NCBI GenBank assembly: GCA_017165825.1
Contig: CM029380.1
Coordinates: forward strand, 23,303,361 to 23,367,360
Reading direction: 5' to 3'
Length of the DNA stretch: 64,000 nt
Source of the DNA: Hepsetus odoe
Lineage: Eukaryota; Chordata; Actinopteri; Characiformes; Hepsetidae
The notes under the pieces were generated by a model, which worked only from the letters and a program-made list of their open reading frames with translations, ran no database searches and had not been told where the DNA came from. This document shows, one piece after another, positions 44,220-54,805 of the stretch (positions are counted from its first letter, which is position 1; every line of letters starts with the position of its first letter). The position numbers and the translations under genes were made by a program.

Positions 44220-44880
44220 AACAACACTGTCCTTCAGGAAGATCTGGAGAACTGCTGAGGTACAGAGACTGGACTGAACATGAGAGACAACAACACTGTC
44301 CTTCAGGAAGATCTGGAGAACTGCTCAGGTACAGAGACTGGACTGAACATGAGAGACAACAACACTGTCCTTCAGGAAGATCTGGAGAACTGTTCAGGTA
44401 CAGAGACTGGACTGAAAATGAGAAACAACAACACTGTCCTTCAGGAAGATCTGGAGAACTTCTCAGGTACAGAGACTGGACTGGAAATGAGAGACAACAA
44501 CACTGTCCTTCAGGAAGATCTGGAGAACTGCTCAGGTACAGAGACTGGAGTGAACATGAGAGACAACAACACTGTCCTTCAGGAAGATCTGGAGAACTGC
44601 TCAGGTACAGAGACTGGAGTGAACATGAGAGACAACAACACTGTCCTTGAGAAGATCTGGAGAACTGCTCAGGTACAGAGACTGGACTGAGAATGAGAGA
44701 CAACAACACTGTCCTTCAGGAAGATCTGGAGAACTGCTCAGGTACAGAGACTGGACTGAAAATGAGAAACAACAACACTGTCCTTCAGGAAGATCTGGAG
44801 AACTGCTCAGGTACAGAGACTGGACTGAACATGAGAGACAACAACACTGTCCTTCAGGAAGATCTGGAGAACTGCTCCTC
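44220..44880 (+). repeat. 69-bp tandem array, ten units
   Basis: The unit contains GACAACAACACTGTCCTTCAG, GAAGATCTGGAGAACTGC and TCAGGTACAGAGACTGGACT. Period is exactly 69 bp (e.g. GAGAGACAAC at 44,282 and 44,351). Ten cores start at about 44,228, 44,297, 44,366, 44,435, 44,504, 44,573, 44,641, 44,710, 44,779 and 44,848. Unit seven has lost about three bases. The 69-base period keeps frames of 136 (plus) and 207 (minus) codons open, but their peptide is purely repetitive. Confidence 0.97.
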
Positions 44881-44969
44881 AACAAGATAGTAAAAACACA
44901 AGGAAGTCTGAATCTTTTGAAACAAAATATGAAGAAATGAGGGGCTCAATACTTTTACACACAACTGTT
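44220..44969 (+). mobile_element. VNTR-bearing Tc1-like MITE, copy B (expanded)
   Basis: This copy lacks the left end and begins inside the tandem array, at the border of the ATCC repeat. After ten core units it continues with CTCAACAAGATAGTAAAAAC and ends at the right terminus GAAATGAGGGGCTCAATAC then TTTTACACACAACTG. That terminus is the inverted partner of the left terminus preserved in copy C at 50.5 kb. No protein-coding function is evident. Confidence 0.85.
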
Positions 44970-45588
44970 TATCCATTTTCTTGGTTTGGGAAATTGTCTG
45001 ATGATTCTATTAAATGAAAATGGTTTGAAATTACACACATATGCTTTTTCTTTGAACTCCATTAGGCCTCCTGTGAAGGTCTGGATGGCTCTGACGGCTT
45101 GCACCTCACCTCCTGATTGGTGGTTTTGGGTGATCAGGAAAAGCCTGACGGTATCTCTGTGAGAAGCCCCAGGTGCTCAAATCACCTTTAAATTATCTTG
45201 AGACTGAGCTGAAGCAAAAGTCACAGAACTTCATTGCATTCATTCAGCGTCCATTAGAACAGGAAGTGAAGTAAATTAAATTAATTAAAATTCCTCAGCT
45301 CAAAAAAATGCTTCAGTTCCTCCAAATTGAGAGGACTCAGCAGCAGCAAAGGAGTCCATGAGTTGAACTAACAAAACGGAATACAAATTAAACCCAGAAA
45401 TGAAATTAGGAATGCAGTCAGAAAGGCTAAATTAGTGGAGTAGATTACTTCCTTCACAAAAATATGTGAGAAGATTAGCAGTTATAATTATTCGCAGCAG
45501 TGCAAATCCACTGGAATCAGACTGAAGTTCATGGAAATGAAGGAACTGAGTTATTACCCACCTCTGATTCCGTCACATCCATCGTTAA
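44970..45588. promoter_or_regulatory. Noncoding sequence, part possibly conserved
   Basis: At 45,060-45,300 there is balanced sequence with CTCCTGATTGGTGG, TTAAATTATCTTGAG and AAATTAAATTAATTAAAATTCC. No repeats or exons. Confidence 0.25.
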
Positions 45589-45821
45589 GGCAGGTTGCGT
45601 TATTGGTTAAAGCGTTAAAGTTTTGCAGGTCTACAGGCAGCAATTCTATATTGAAACCCGTAGGTTGCCCTGAGGTACCCTTGAGCAAGTTACCATCCCC
45701 GTCACTGCTCCTCGGGCAGCTTTCATTAGCTGCCCCCTGCTGCAGAGGTTGAGTTTCGTTGTGTTGTGCTGTGTTGTGTTTCACAATGACAAGGGTAGTC
45801 ACTTTCACTTCACTTTCACTT
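45589..45821 (+). mobile_element. SINE-A copy, near full length
   Basis: A mutated head (GTTATTGGTTAAAGCG) precedes an intact core (GTTGCCCTGAGGTACCC, CCCCGTCACTGCTCC, GCTGCCCCCTGCTGC) and tail (TCACTTTCACTTCACTTTCACT). TTAAG at 45,585-45,589 and 45,820-45,824 could be a short target duplication. Confidence 0.93.
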
Positions 45822-46011
45822 AAGCAGTGATGGAACTGTTAATGAAGTTCTCTGGTGCGAAACCCATATGATTCCACATTAATGGTTTAGGAAGTTGAAC
45901 GTGAGAGTAAAAATCTGATAGACATGCAACCATTAAGCTAATTTCTTGGGAATAAAATATCTTTTACAACCTGTTACCCCAAAGATCATTATTTTGGGTA
46001 GCTCCTCGGGT

Positions 46012-46080
46012 GGCTCGTTGGTCTACGGGTATGATTCTCGCTATGGGGACCTCTGAAGAGATCCCAGGTTCGAATCCCAC
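46012..46080 (+). other. tRNA-Pro-like SINE head (not a functional tRNA)
   Basis: GGCTCGTTGGTCTACGGGT and ATGATTCTCGCTATGGGG match vertebrate tRNA-Pro (remembered sequence) at 34 of the first 36 positions. The TGG anticodon position is present but base 33 is A rather than T, and the 3' anticodon strand (ACCTCTGAAGAG) no longer pairs. GGTTCGAATCC preserves box B. It continues into V-type SINE body, so it is a SINE promoter rather than a tRNA gene. Confidence 0.75.
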
Positions 46081-46285
46081 CTCTGGCACTACCACCACTG
46101 GGTTCCTGAGCAGGATGCTCTTATCCAGAGTGACTTTCCATTGCTAACTACAGCAGCTCAGGGTTAAGGGCTCAGGAACCATTTTCCCCAATGGTGGAAG
46201 AGCTGGAGGTGGGTTCAAAACCTCCAGCTCTTATGGGACCTCTTGGTCCATAAGCAAGTATCCTACCACTAGACCAGCACCAGCC
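46081..46285. mobile_element. V-type SINE chimera (plus fragment joined to antisense copy)
   Basis: 46,086-46,113 (CACTACCACCACTGGGTTCC, TGAGCA) is plus-strand V-SINE body following the tRNA-Pro-like head. At 46,114 it changes to an antisense copy (CTCTTATCCAGAGTGACTTTCC through CCTACCACTAGACCAGCACC). Inside the antisense head, GAGCTGGAGGTGGGTTC is followed by CCTCCAGCTC, a local inverted repeat. Confidence 0.8.
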
Positions 46286-47210
46286 TTGGGATTTCATTCC
46301 CAGCCTTAACAGCTGTTACCTCTTCCACAGCGCCTATTTGCATGAAGAACTAGTAAAGGAAGTAAGACTGGAAATAGTAAAAGGTGGTTTTGAAACCATG
46401 GATGGCCAACTTTATATCTAGTGTATTTATAGGGATCCTAATTAGCAGCTATTCTTCACAGAAGTGCAGAATGCAGCCAGTGCAACGATAATAATCATAA
46501 TGAAATAGGAACACATAACCAAACAAAGCCATAAACAGAGCGTGAACAAAGAAAGACAAGACAAAGAAGGGACGAGTGGCAGGAAAAATGCACATTGAGT
46601 ACACATTGTTCTCCCGAGAGAGCAGAGCTAAATCAACCTGTTTTAAAAGCAGGGGTTGTTTATGCGCTGTTGAGATACAAGTGCAGTGTCGTTATCAAGT
46701 TCTGTGCAAATCACAATAGCAGCGTACTGTGTTCAGAGCTTCGGATCGATATTTTTTTTTGCTTCTGAATGCAAAAGGCACATCATTAGAAACATAAAAA
46801 AATGTTGCTCTCGCTGCGTGTGGGTCAGTCTTGCCGATTCAAACATCTGGATTTTCCGCTAGTCGGCAACATGGATCAGAAAAAACTGATGCATTGTGTT
46901 CTTACTTGAGGTTTGAGCAGAATGGACTACACGCAAAAAGTGAAGCGATAAGGAGCACAGAAAAGGTGACCGTCAAACATCCTCCTTTAAAAAATGAGAA
47001 ATGGTCCATGTTACCAGTTATTGTGAAAACATTTCAGGGATTTTTCAAGCAAAAAAATGCTGATTGACTAAACTGAGTGGCACTTTCTATTTAAAGCCTC
47101 TGGCTAGAACATTTTTTTTTTAGTGTTATTTGATTAAATGGTCTTGGGAGTCCTTTTCACCAAAAATAATGACCTACTACTAAAATACTAGAATCATCTT
47201 GATTGTGTTT
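46286..47210. other. Single-copy noncoding sequence
   Basis: No repeat or exon is recognised. A 78-codon frame at 46,831-47,067 has no domain. Confidence 0.35.
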
Positions 47211-47556
47211 TCTTCTTCCTTTGGCTGTTCCCGTTTAGGGGTCGCCGCAGTAGATCAACTATGTCCGTTTCTTCTGGTCCTCTGCATCTTCCTCCTTCAC
47301 ATCACGTCCATAAACCTCCTCTTTGGTCTTCCTCTTCTCCTCTTTCCTGGCAGCTCCATCTTCAACATCCTCCTCCCGTTATACTCCTCGTCTCTCCTCT
47401 GCACATGTCCAAACTAACGTAACCTCGCTTCTCTAACTTTGTCTCCAACACGTCCAACCTGATCTGTCCCTCTAATATACTCATTTCTAATCCTGTCCAT
47501 CCTCGTCGCACCCAACGAACATCTCAGCATCTTCAACCCTGACACCTCCAGCTCCA
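47211..47556 (-). mobile_element. LINE 3' end, antisense
   Basis: Read on minus it covers the C-terminal RT region (ELKMLRCSLGATRMDRI-like, RGTDQVGRVGDKVREAR-like), LPGKRRRGRPKR-like stretch, MDV, DAEDQKKR and the CGGCGACCCCTAAACGG end. It finishes in a short GAAGAAGA tail at 47,211. Frameshifts interrupt it. It borders a candidate conserved block. Confidence 0.9.
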
Positions 47557-48193
47557 TCATAGTATATTATGTTCTTTCTCTTCCCATGCATCATTAAATA
47601 CTGTCTCCATGGCCACTGGACAGCTCAATGTTCTTGGGAGCCAGCCAATAGATGCCTGTTCTAATAGCAATGGGCTGAGAGTGATGGAGGAGACGGAGGG
47701 AAGTCCCACCTTCCCAGGAAAATCAGAGCCAATTGCGACCTTTTGGATGGATGCCTGCATCACCCACTTTGCAAAATGGGTGGCCATCCAAGGGTCTCTT
47801 GTATGCATGCGAGCCATTTTTGCTTCACGACTGGTCAACAAACCATGACATGGTGTAGCTGTTTGAACTCAGTGAAAAGAATGAGTCTACAGTGATTCGC
47901 TCACTGTAATAAAGAAGGCTTCATTTTCATGTTAAAGCCCCTAAAATGTTCTCCCGTGGGACCAGGCCTGCGAAGACACACTGAATAAAAGGTAAAACGG
48001 AATGAAGCAGAAGTGAGGTTTCTTAATAAAGTCTTCTCTTTAGAACAAATTGGTACTGTCAGTACAAAGCCTTGTTTCTCAAAACAAAAAAAGTTAGCAC
48101 ACAGAAGAACGAAAACCTTCCTTAATGGTTACTTTCCGTTTGAGTAAAGAGTTTATTCAATGGATTTTTAATACAGGTGGTATTTTTAAAGTA
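47557..48193. promoter_or_regulatory. Noncoding sequence with candidate conserved block
   Basis: The part from 47,580 to 47,850 is balanced and complex (CCAGCCAATAGATGCC, GCCAATTGCGACC, CCACTTTGCAAAATGGGTGG). Opposing frames of 79-94 codons lie on the two strands. Neither has a domain, and the pattern fits a conserved noncoding element better than an exon. Confidence 0.33.
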
Positions 48194-49446
48194 CACTGTG
48201 TTCATAATTACTAGACAGGTGAGTATTCTGAACATATCATCATTTTTCTGACATATCATCTTTCTATATTCCAACTCTGTAGAAACTTGAATGCTGGTTG
48301 GATTTAAACAGATCAGGTGATGTGTATTTGTGTAATGAGGGGGTGTGGCCTAAGGAGATCAACACCAGTGATCAAGGTGTGCAGAATTATTAGGAGCTTC
48401 TTTTCCTCCTCTGGCAAAATGGGCCAAAAAAGGAGAGAGAACTGACTCTGAAAGGTCAGAAAAAGTCTTTCAGAGGGATGCAGCACTCTTGAAATGGCTA
48501 AAATATTGGGGTCGTGATCACAGAACCATCAAACGGTTTGTTGCAAACAGTCAACAGGGTCGCAAGAAACGTGTTGAGAAAAAAGACACAAATTAACAAA
48601 TCAAATGTAAAGCTACCGTGACCAATGATCCTCCAGTGCATCATATTCCAGAACTGAACCTACCTGGAGTGTCCAGAAGAACAAGGTGTTCAGTGTCCGA
48701 GACGTGGACAAGGTAAAGAAGACAAGGTAAAGAAAACTCCACCACCACTGAACAATGAGCTGAAACATCAAGACTGGACCAAGAAACAACTCCAGAAAGA
48801 TTTTTCATGTTTGATGGAGATGAGATGAGAGAGACTCTTAATGGACCAGATGGACGGTCCCATGAATGGATCAGGACAGAGCTCCACTTCCACTCAGACG
48901 CCAGCAAGGTGGATGTGAGGTACTGGTATGAACTGGTATTATTATAGATGAGCTGGTTGGACCTTTTCAGGTTGAAGATGGACTCGAAATCAACCCCCAA
49001 ACCTGCTGCCAGTTTTTAGAGACACTTTCTTCAAGCAGTGGTTCAGGAAAAACTCTTTTTTCAAGAAGACCATGATGTTTCTGCAGGACGATGCTCCATC
49101 GCATGCATGGAAGATCTCCACTGAGTCTGCAACTCCATGAACGGAAGGATGAAATTATGACTGTTTTTAAAAAGAAAATTATTCTCACTTTAACAGATTA
49201 AAAAAGTGAGATGGACAATTTAGTCGTGCAATAATTCTGCTCTAATAGTGTCCTGATAATTGTGACACACATGTGTCCCCTGAGAACGTTCACACTCACA
49301 TTTCCTTCATAAAACATTCAGGTTTCTGGGTTTTAACATTCTGGATCGACTGATGGCACTGGATTTGACATTTTGACATTTGACATTTTAATCCAGATTA
49401 AAATGAATCCTCAAAATACTCGTTCCTAATAATTGTGCACACGGTG
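48194..49446 (+). mobile_element. Tc1/mariner-family element, decayed (plus copy)
   Basis: A 1,253-bp element flanked by TA. Its ends CACTGTGTTCATAATTACTAG and CTAATAATTGTGCACACGGTG form imperfect inverted repeats. From 48,419 (ATGGGCCAAAAAAGG) it holds a broken transposase: MGQKRR start, RDAALLKW, HRTIKRF, a region near 48,840 with LDGPDG, EDELVGPF-like sequence, and FLQDDAPSHAW at 49,080-49,110 around a catalytic aspartate. Stops and frameshifts occur throughout, and the C-terminal part is shortened. It cannot encode active enzyme. Confidence 0.92.
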
Positions 49447-50126
49447 TATATAAGAATCAAAAAACAAAGAAAAGCTCTGCAAGGCTTTAATTGAACTCTT
49501 GTGATTCCTTCTTAAAACGGAATCGTAGAATCGTCAACGGAGCCAATGGAAACACCTGAGAACCCCCCGTATATAACGCGTTAACGGTTTTCCTCCCTCT
49601 TTTTCCTTTACTGCCAGATTGGGAGATTTTGTTGTGACAGAGATGTTGTATCAATTTGCCTTCCCTTGACAGAGAGCTGAAGAAAAATATCAGCAGGGCA
49701 AGCGAGTGTAGAGTCTTTGGGAAGTGTCTGAGTCATCACCCACATCCTGACCGAGTGTGAATTACTTTAGTGATGCATCTAATCTCGAACTAAGAGTCAA
49801 TCCAACTGGAAACCTACTGGGTTTTTTTTCTCAGGAAAGGACAGTAGGCACCTCGCTAAAAATAGTCCTCTGTTTTCTCTTCTCTTTGTGGTCACAGTTC
49901 CACCTCTCAGGAACAGATCAACATGATAAAGAGAAACGAGCCCAGCAAAACCTCATATGACACAGACGGACATTCGCAATAATATCATCGGAGAGGTCAC
50001 TGAATTTAATCTGCCTGCACAATCTCTCAACATCAAATTCCGAGTTTAAACCAGGGGTGGTGGTGGTGGTGGGGGGGGTTACTGACTTTTTCACATGAAG
50101 CGTGAATTCCTAGAAATACGTTTTGT
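49447..50126. promoter_or_regulatory. Noncoding sequence with candidate conserved block
   Basis: The part from 49,600 to 50,040 has complex balanced sequence (GGGAGATTTTGTTGTGACAG, GTATCAATTTGCC, GAGTCATCACCC). A GGT/G-rich run sits at 50,055-50,080. No exon is recognised. Confidence 0.28.
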
Positions 50127-50564
50127 CAGTGTTGTTGTCTCTCATGTTCAGTCCAGTCTCTGTACCTGAGCAGTTCTCCAGATCTTCCTGAAGGACAGTG
50201 TTGTTGTCTCTCATGTTCAGTCCAGTCTCTGTACCTGAGCAGTTTGATAGTTCTGTGTTGGTTAATCCACACAGTGATCTCCGTCTGAACCTTCAAGCAG
50301 AACAAAGCGTCTAACTTAAGGCATGAAGCAGTGAAGAACCAGGAGCAGATGATTCCAGATCATCAGGTGATCAGCTTACTGCTGATGCTGAATGTTGAGT
50401 GGGTGGAACCTATATATCTTGAACTTTGTATCTTTAAGGACTTTGGAGCACTAAATGACAAAAATTAGAGAGTTTGACTGGCGTAAAATAGCATTTCACA
50501 CCAACAAACTGATTTCCTTGTTAGCTGTAAAGAAATGAGGGGCTCAGAACTTTTGTAAACACTG
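50127..50564 (-). mobile_element. VNTR-bearing Tc1-like MITE, copy C
   Basis: On minus it begins at 50,564 with CAGTGTTTACAAAAGTTCTG and GAGCCCCTCATTTC, flanked outside by TA. It runs through a ~330-bp left body (CTTAAAGATACAAAG, GATGATCTGGAATCATC, GATCACTGTGTGGATTAACC) and enters the 69-bp array. It breaks off inside the second unit at 50,127, so the right terminus is missing. This copy supplies the left terminal inverted repeat for the family. Confidence 0.87.
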
Positions 50565-51689
50565 TATTTTGGCCTTATTGCTCACACAGAGATAAAGGCA
50601 GCAGGGTATTTGATAAACACAAAGCTCAAATTCCACATGCTGATGTATTTTACCCTCCCTTTACAGATGCACTGATAAAACAAACCTTTCAAAATGTTTG
50701 GAACTGTGAGTAATCACAAATGTCACTCAGACGGAACATGAAATGGACTTTAAAGTTTCAGCTTCCTGTACAAAGTCCATAAAATCCTCCTGTGTGAACA
50801 GAGCAGATCATTTTATGGAGAATTCCCAGCAAGCGAGTGGGTGTACTGATGGATTTGGAGCCAGTCTAGAAGAAATAAAACAACCGAGGCTGAAGATGAA
50901 AAAAGATGAAAAGTCTTAATGTAGAAAATGAGATTTTGGAAATTCAGGCCAAAGCCAAAATCAGGGGACAAAACTAGGAAATACCAAGTGACTTGGCTGT
51001 TCATGACATCATGAATGCCTCATTTCCTGCATCCTGCACCATCTGTCCAGGTGCCACCCCTCGCCTAAACCCCACAGAGTATTTCCAGCAGAATGTGGTG
51101 AATCTACTGTGCTTCGTACATGAAAGGGCAACTTCAGACCTGATCCTGAGCCCGACTGGAGCTTATACGAGGAAACGACTTACAGCTAATGTGATTATAA
51201 AGCACACACACATTGATTACTCTTGGACAGTTAGGAGAATCTTCTGAACAACATGAACACAACTGTATAAATGATTCTGTAGCTTTCTTCAGACTCTCTG
51301 TGACTGGCTCAGAAACACCGTCGCAATCAACCCTAGCCCCATCCCGCCTTTCTGTAAAACCTGCTGCTGAACACAGATTGACCATTCATCGCTCTGAAAA
51401 CCTCACAGGCTAACTTTAATGGGATTAAATGATGAATGATATTAGATTAACATGAAGACTCCATGCTTTCTCCTCCTTTTTGCGAATAAGCAGTTCTTCT
51501 GAGTCCAGTCTCTGACCTTGGCATCCCTTAACACGACCACATTCGAGCAAACCAAACTAGTAACCAAGCTTGGAGAGCAAACGATACATGGCACACATTT
51601 AGAGCTCAGATTTAAAAAAAAAAAAAAAAAAAAAGTAAAAATCAGGGATTACACTGGCAAAATAAAGAGATTCCAAGATAGAGCGATAG
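50565..51689. promoter_or_regulatory. Noncoding sequence, part possibly conserved
   Basis: 51,040-51,300 is balanced complex sequence (GCTAATGTGATTATAAAGC, CATTGATTACTC) with opposing short frames. A 23-base A-run is at 51,612-51,634. No repeats or exons. Confidence 0.27.
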
Positions 51690-52300
51690 TCTTGTACTGA
51701 GGCAATAAAAGAGATTCTCTCTTCTCTTCCCACGCCTTACTGCCGCCCTCTTCTCCTTCCCTCATTAATCTGACAAAAGGTGGCGTTCATAATAACCTTG
51801 GAGACCAGTGCTGGTGTCAGGAACAATTAGGCAAAGGTAGTGTCTCTCTTTATACAGGCAGGATAATCTTTACTTTATCTTCCTGTGCTTTTTTTAAGGC
51901 TCCGGCAGACAGAAATAGTGGGGCAGGAGCTGACTCATCCCTTTAAAGGGGCAGCAGTGAGAGCCACACCAGGCCTCTTTCCCAAAGTGCTTAGCTTTGT
52001 TCCTCAACCACTCACATTCCCACTGTGGCTTTTATCAGAGCTGAAGTCGTCCCAAAGCCCATTTTTTCTTCTTGTGAAGCGGTGAGTCACGGTGACTTTC
52101 AGCTGCAGGACACCTGACACTTGAAGGGTCTCCAGATGGCTTTGCTGGGCTGCCCCTTTGGCAGTCTGTCTGATGGAGTGGCTGAGAGGAGAAATAGACA
52201 TGAGGCAATTAATTTCATAGATATTCCCTGACTTTATTATATCTCTGTTCTCGTTGGTCATTTTACTGGAAACACCTGCCATATCGGTGCACCGTGTAAG
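51690..52300. promoter_or_regulatory. Candidate conserved noncoding (enhancer-like) block
   Basis: Contains CCCTCATTAATCTGAC, GGCGTTCATAATAACC, GGAACAATTAGGC, CAGGATAATCTTTACTTTATC, GGTGAGTCACGGTGACTTTC (AP-1-like TGAGTCA) and GGCAATTAATTTCATAG. Repeat-free, balanced sequence without coherent frame. A role in regulation is inferred. Confidence 0.38.
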
Positions 52301-52589
52301 ACTGTAATTAAAAACTATATCCCATCTGTTGGTATCCCATCCATGAGTGGAAAGAGACCACTAGAGAGTATCGCTGACCAGTTTATAGATACTGGGGCAG
52401 TGGGGGGCCACCCTCACACGGGTAGTTTTTTCATTGTGAGTCCGTCGGGTAGTTGGTTATCGTCCATTACTTTAAGGATTTGACTTCTTTGTGGTCTCTA
52501 AGCTTCAAAATGAACTCTTACGGACGTGCTGTTTAAAAAGGTCAAAACATGAATGAAAACACGGGTTCTGTGGATTTTGAAAAGCAGCA
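52301..52589. other. Single-copy noncoding sequence
   Basis: Nothing is recognised. Confidence 0.3.
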
Positions 52590-52735
52590 AAATGCTAAAT
52601 TGCTCCCTGCGTGTGTCTGGCCGGCGAGGAACTGGCAACCTGTCCAGGGTGTTTCTCCATCTTTACCCCCCTGTAATGCTGGGATCTATGCCACCGTGGC
52701 TACAGTAAGAAGCTCACAGACTGACTGAATGTGAG
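52590..52735 (+). mobile_element. SINE/L2 3' end
   Basis: AAATTGCTCCCTGCGTGTGTC, GGAACTGGCAACCTGTCCAGG and CTGTAATGCTGGGATCTATGCC match the L2-type fish SINE body and end. It passes without break into a GGAT/GAAT repeat. Confidence 0.82.
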
Positions 52736-53139
52736 AATGATGTAATGAATAAATGAATGGATGGATGAATTAATCAATAAGTGACTGATTGAATGAATGG
52801 TTGAATGAAGGATTGAATGAATGAATTATTTATTAATCAATAAGTGACTGATTGAATGAATGATTGAATGAAGGATGGAATGAATGAATGAATGAATGGT
52901 TGAATGAAGGATTGAATGAATGAATTATTTAATGCCTTAATGGATGAATGAATGAATGAATGAATGAATTTATTAATCAGTAAGTGACTGATTGAATGAA
53001 TGGTTGAATTAAGGATTGAATGAATGAATTATTGAATGAATTATAGGATGAATGAATGAATCAATCAATAAGTGACTGATTGAATGAATGAATGAATGAA
53101 TGAATGAACAGATGAATGGACGAATGAATGAATGAATGA
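52736..53139. repeat. (TGAA)n array with higher-order structure
   Basis: About 400 bases of GAAT/TGAA tetranucleotide repeat. The marker AAGTGACTGATTGAATGAAT recurs at about 52,779, 52,842, 52,982 and 53,070, showing that blocks of roughly 63-140 bp were duplicated after the simple repeat formed. It begins at the 3' tail of an L2-type SINE, the likely seed. Confidence 0.93.
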
Positions 53140-54104
53140 TCAGTTTGAGACAAACTATCTGACCAATTAGAACTCATCTATGATTTTCCTGGAATATCTT
53201 GGATTTTGTCTTCCGTCCACACAAAATGTCCATCGTTTTCATTACGTGTTAACTCCACCCCCTTTATCTCCTCAAACCATAACATCCAAAACTGCTTCCT
53301 ATCATCCGACTGGTAGACGTGTCTGTGCCTACACCTCTGTCTGGATTGTATGTATTCATGAATGTACTCTTCTTCAGTCACTCCTCTCCCATCTTATTTG
53401 CTTACCTGCCCATCTGGGACCGATATAGAGCCCCTATTCTCCTGGCTTTCTTGCCCCCATGCATAATGGATGATGTCACCCATGTACACACGACTACATG
53501 CATTTGTCCCTGAGAAGAGCCATCAGGCTTTGCACTTCGCCACTGCAAGTCATGTTCAAACCTCAGGAATACCAAACGAGTGCTGATACTGGATGCTTGT
53601 GTCCTTCTCCAGGAAATGTAACAGTTCTCTTTGTACCTCTGAAAGGAATGAAGGCCTTAATGTGCACCTGTCACGTTAAAGGGAAACTTTCAGCCTAATT
53701 TCTACCTGCCATGTCGTCGACCACCAAAGATAAGCTTTCATGCTTTCCTGCTTATTAAAGAGATGGCAATGTATTGGACTTCTTGGGTCGATGACATCAT
53801 ATACAACAGGCAAAATGTCTTAGGAACACTGGACCCAGGAGACATATTCTTTTTTGACCAACCATTTCGGTAGGGCTCCGAGATGACCTTCCAAAAGCTT
53901 TCAGTCCAGTCCAGTCTTTTAGTGCCTTTACAAAACAAAACCAAAAAGTTAACCCAACACTGCAGATCATCTTGGGTTATTGATTTATTTCTCCTATTGT
54001 TTTTGTTGGCAATCTAATGATTGGCCTTAGGTTGAGTATGTCAGCCAATCAGAAACGGTTTCTGGCTGGGCGTGGCTCTGATCTGTGCAACGTGTTGATA
54101 ATGG
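53140..54104. other. Single-copy noncoding sequence
   Basis: No repeat or exon is recognised. Frames of 60-82 codons at 53,178-53,700 compete between strands. Confidence 0.35.
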
Positions 54105-54308
54105 GTCAGCGCTGGTGTAGTGATTGGGAACCAGGCCGCAGGATTGGAAGGTTGTGGATTTGAATCCAAACCAATAGGTTGTCATGAGATACCCTTGAAC
54201 AAGGTACCGTCCCCGTCACTGCTTCAGGGTGCTGCCCACTGCAACACCGGTGGTGTAGAATGAATTTCATTGGCGGGTGCTGTTTTCACAGTGACAAACT
54301 CTCACTTT
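54105..54308 (+). mobile_element. SINE-A copy, diverged
   Basis: Head GCGCTGGTGTAGTGATTGGG, B-box-like GGATTTGAATCC, core TTGAACAAGGTACCGTCCCC and a shortened 3' part ending in TCTCACTTTTTCAC. Many point changes. Confidence 0.88.
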
Positions 54309-54805
54309 TTCACATTCAGATTCAGTTACTAGGCTTCAATGAAAAAAATAATGTGCTCAGAATCCAGAGGGTAAAAGTAGAACCTCGGTTTCTAAAAGTA
54401 GATGTTAGGATCCAAATATCTCCTCTTATGGAACTGAAATACAGCAGTTCTGCTTTTACTTTTCCTTCCTGTGTGGCTTTGTGGTATCGATGGTGATCAG
54501 GCAGAGAATGTGAAAGCCTTCACGATGAAGCTCCACAAACACTCCAGAAATAGGACGATGTTATGTGGAATTACACCTTAGTGTTCCAGTACCTTTGAGT
54601 AAAAGTGTTTTGCCTAAATGGTCACTGGTGGATTGCACCAACTGCCTGTTGGCTTCTTTTTGTGTGTATTTGTTTTTGGTGGAGAGAAACACATGAGCCT
54701 TTTCACCATCTTCAAATTGCTGAGCTTGCAGTTTTACAATAAATGATGCAGAAATGTGCTGAAGAGGGATCAAGATCAGAGCTGCTGGAGGGCTGCAACT
54801 AGGCA
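54309..54805. other. Single-copy noncoding sequence
   Basis: Nothing is recognised. Confidence 0.3.

Noticed and set aside
44086..44709. A 207-codon minus frame (and 136-codon plus frame) that looks like a repetitive Cys/Ser/Leu-rich protein.
   Set aside because: It is produced by the 69-bp tandem array whose period is a multiple of three. Both strands are open and no non-repetitive coding sequence adjoins it.
44220..44880. Possible CRISPR-like array.
   Set aside because: The units are directly adjacent 69-bp tandem repeats without unique spacers, and this is vertebrate DNA.
46012..46080. Possible functional tRNA-Pro gene.
   Set aside because: The 3' half does not pair with the 5' half, T33 is changed, no acceptor-stem partner is found and it runs into SINE body.
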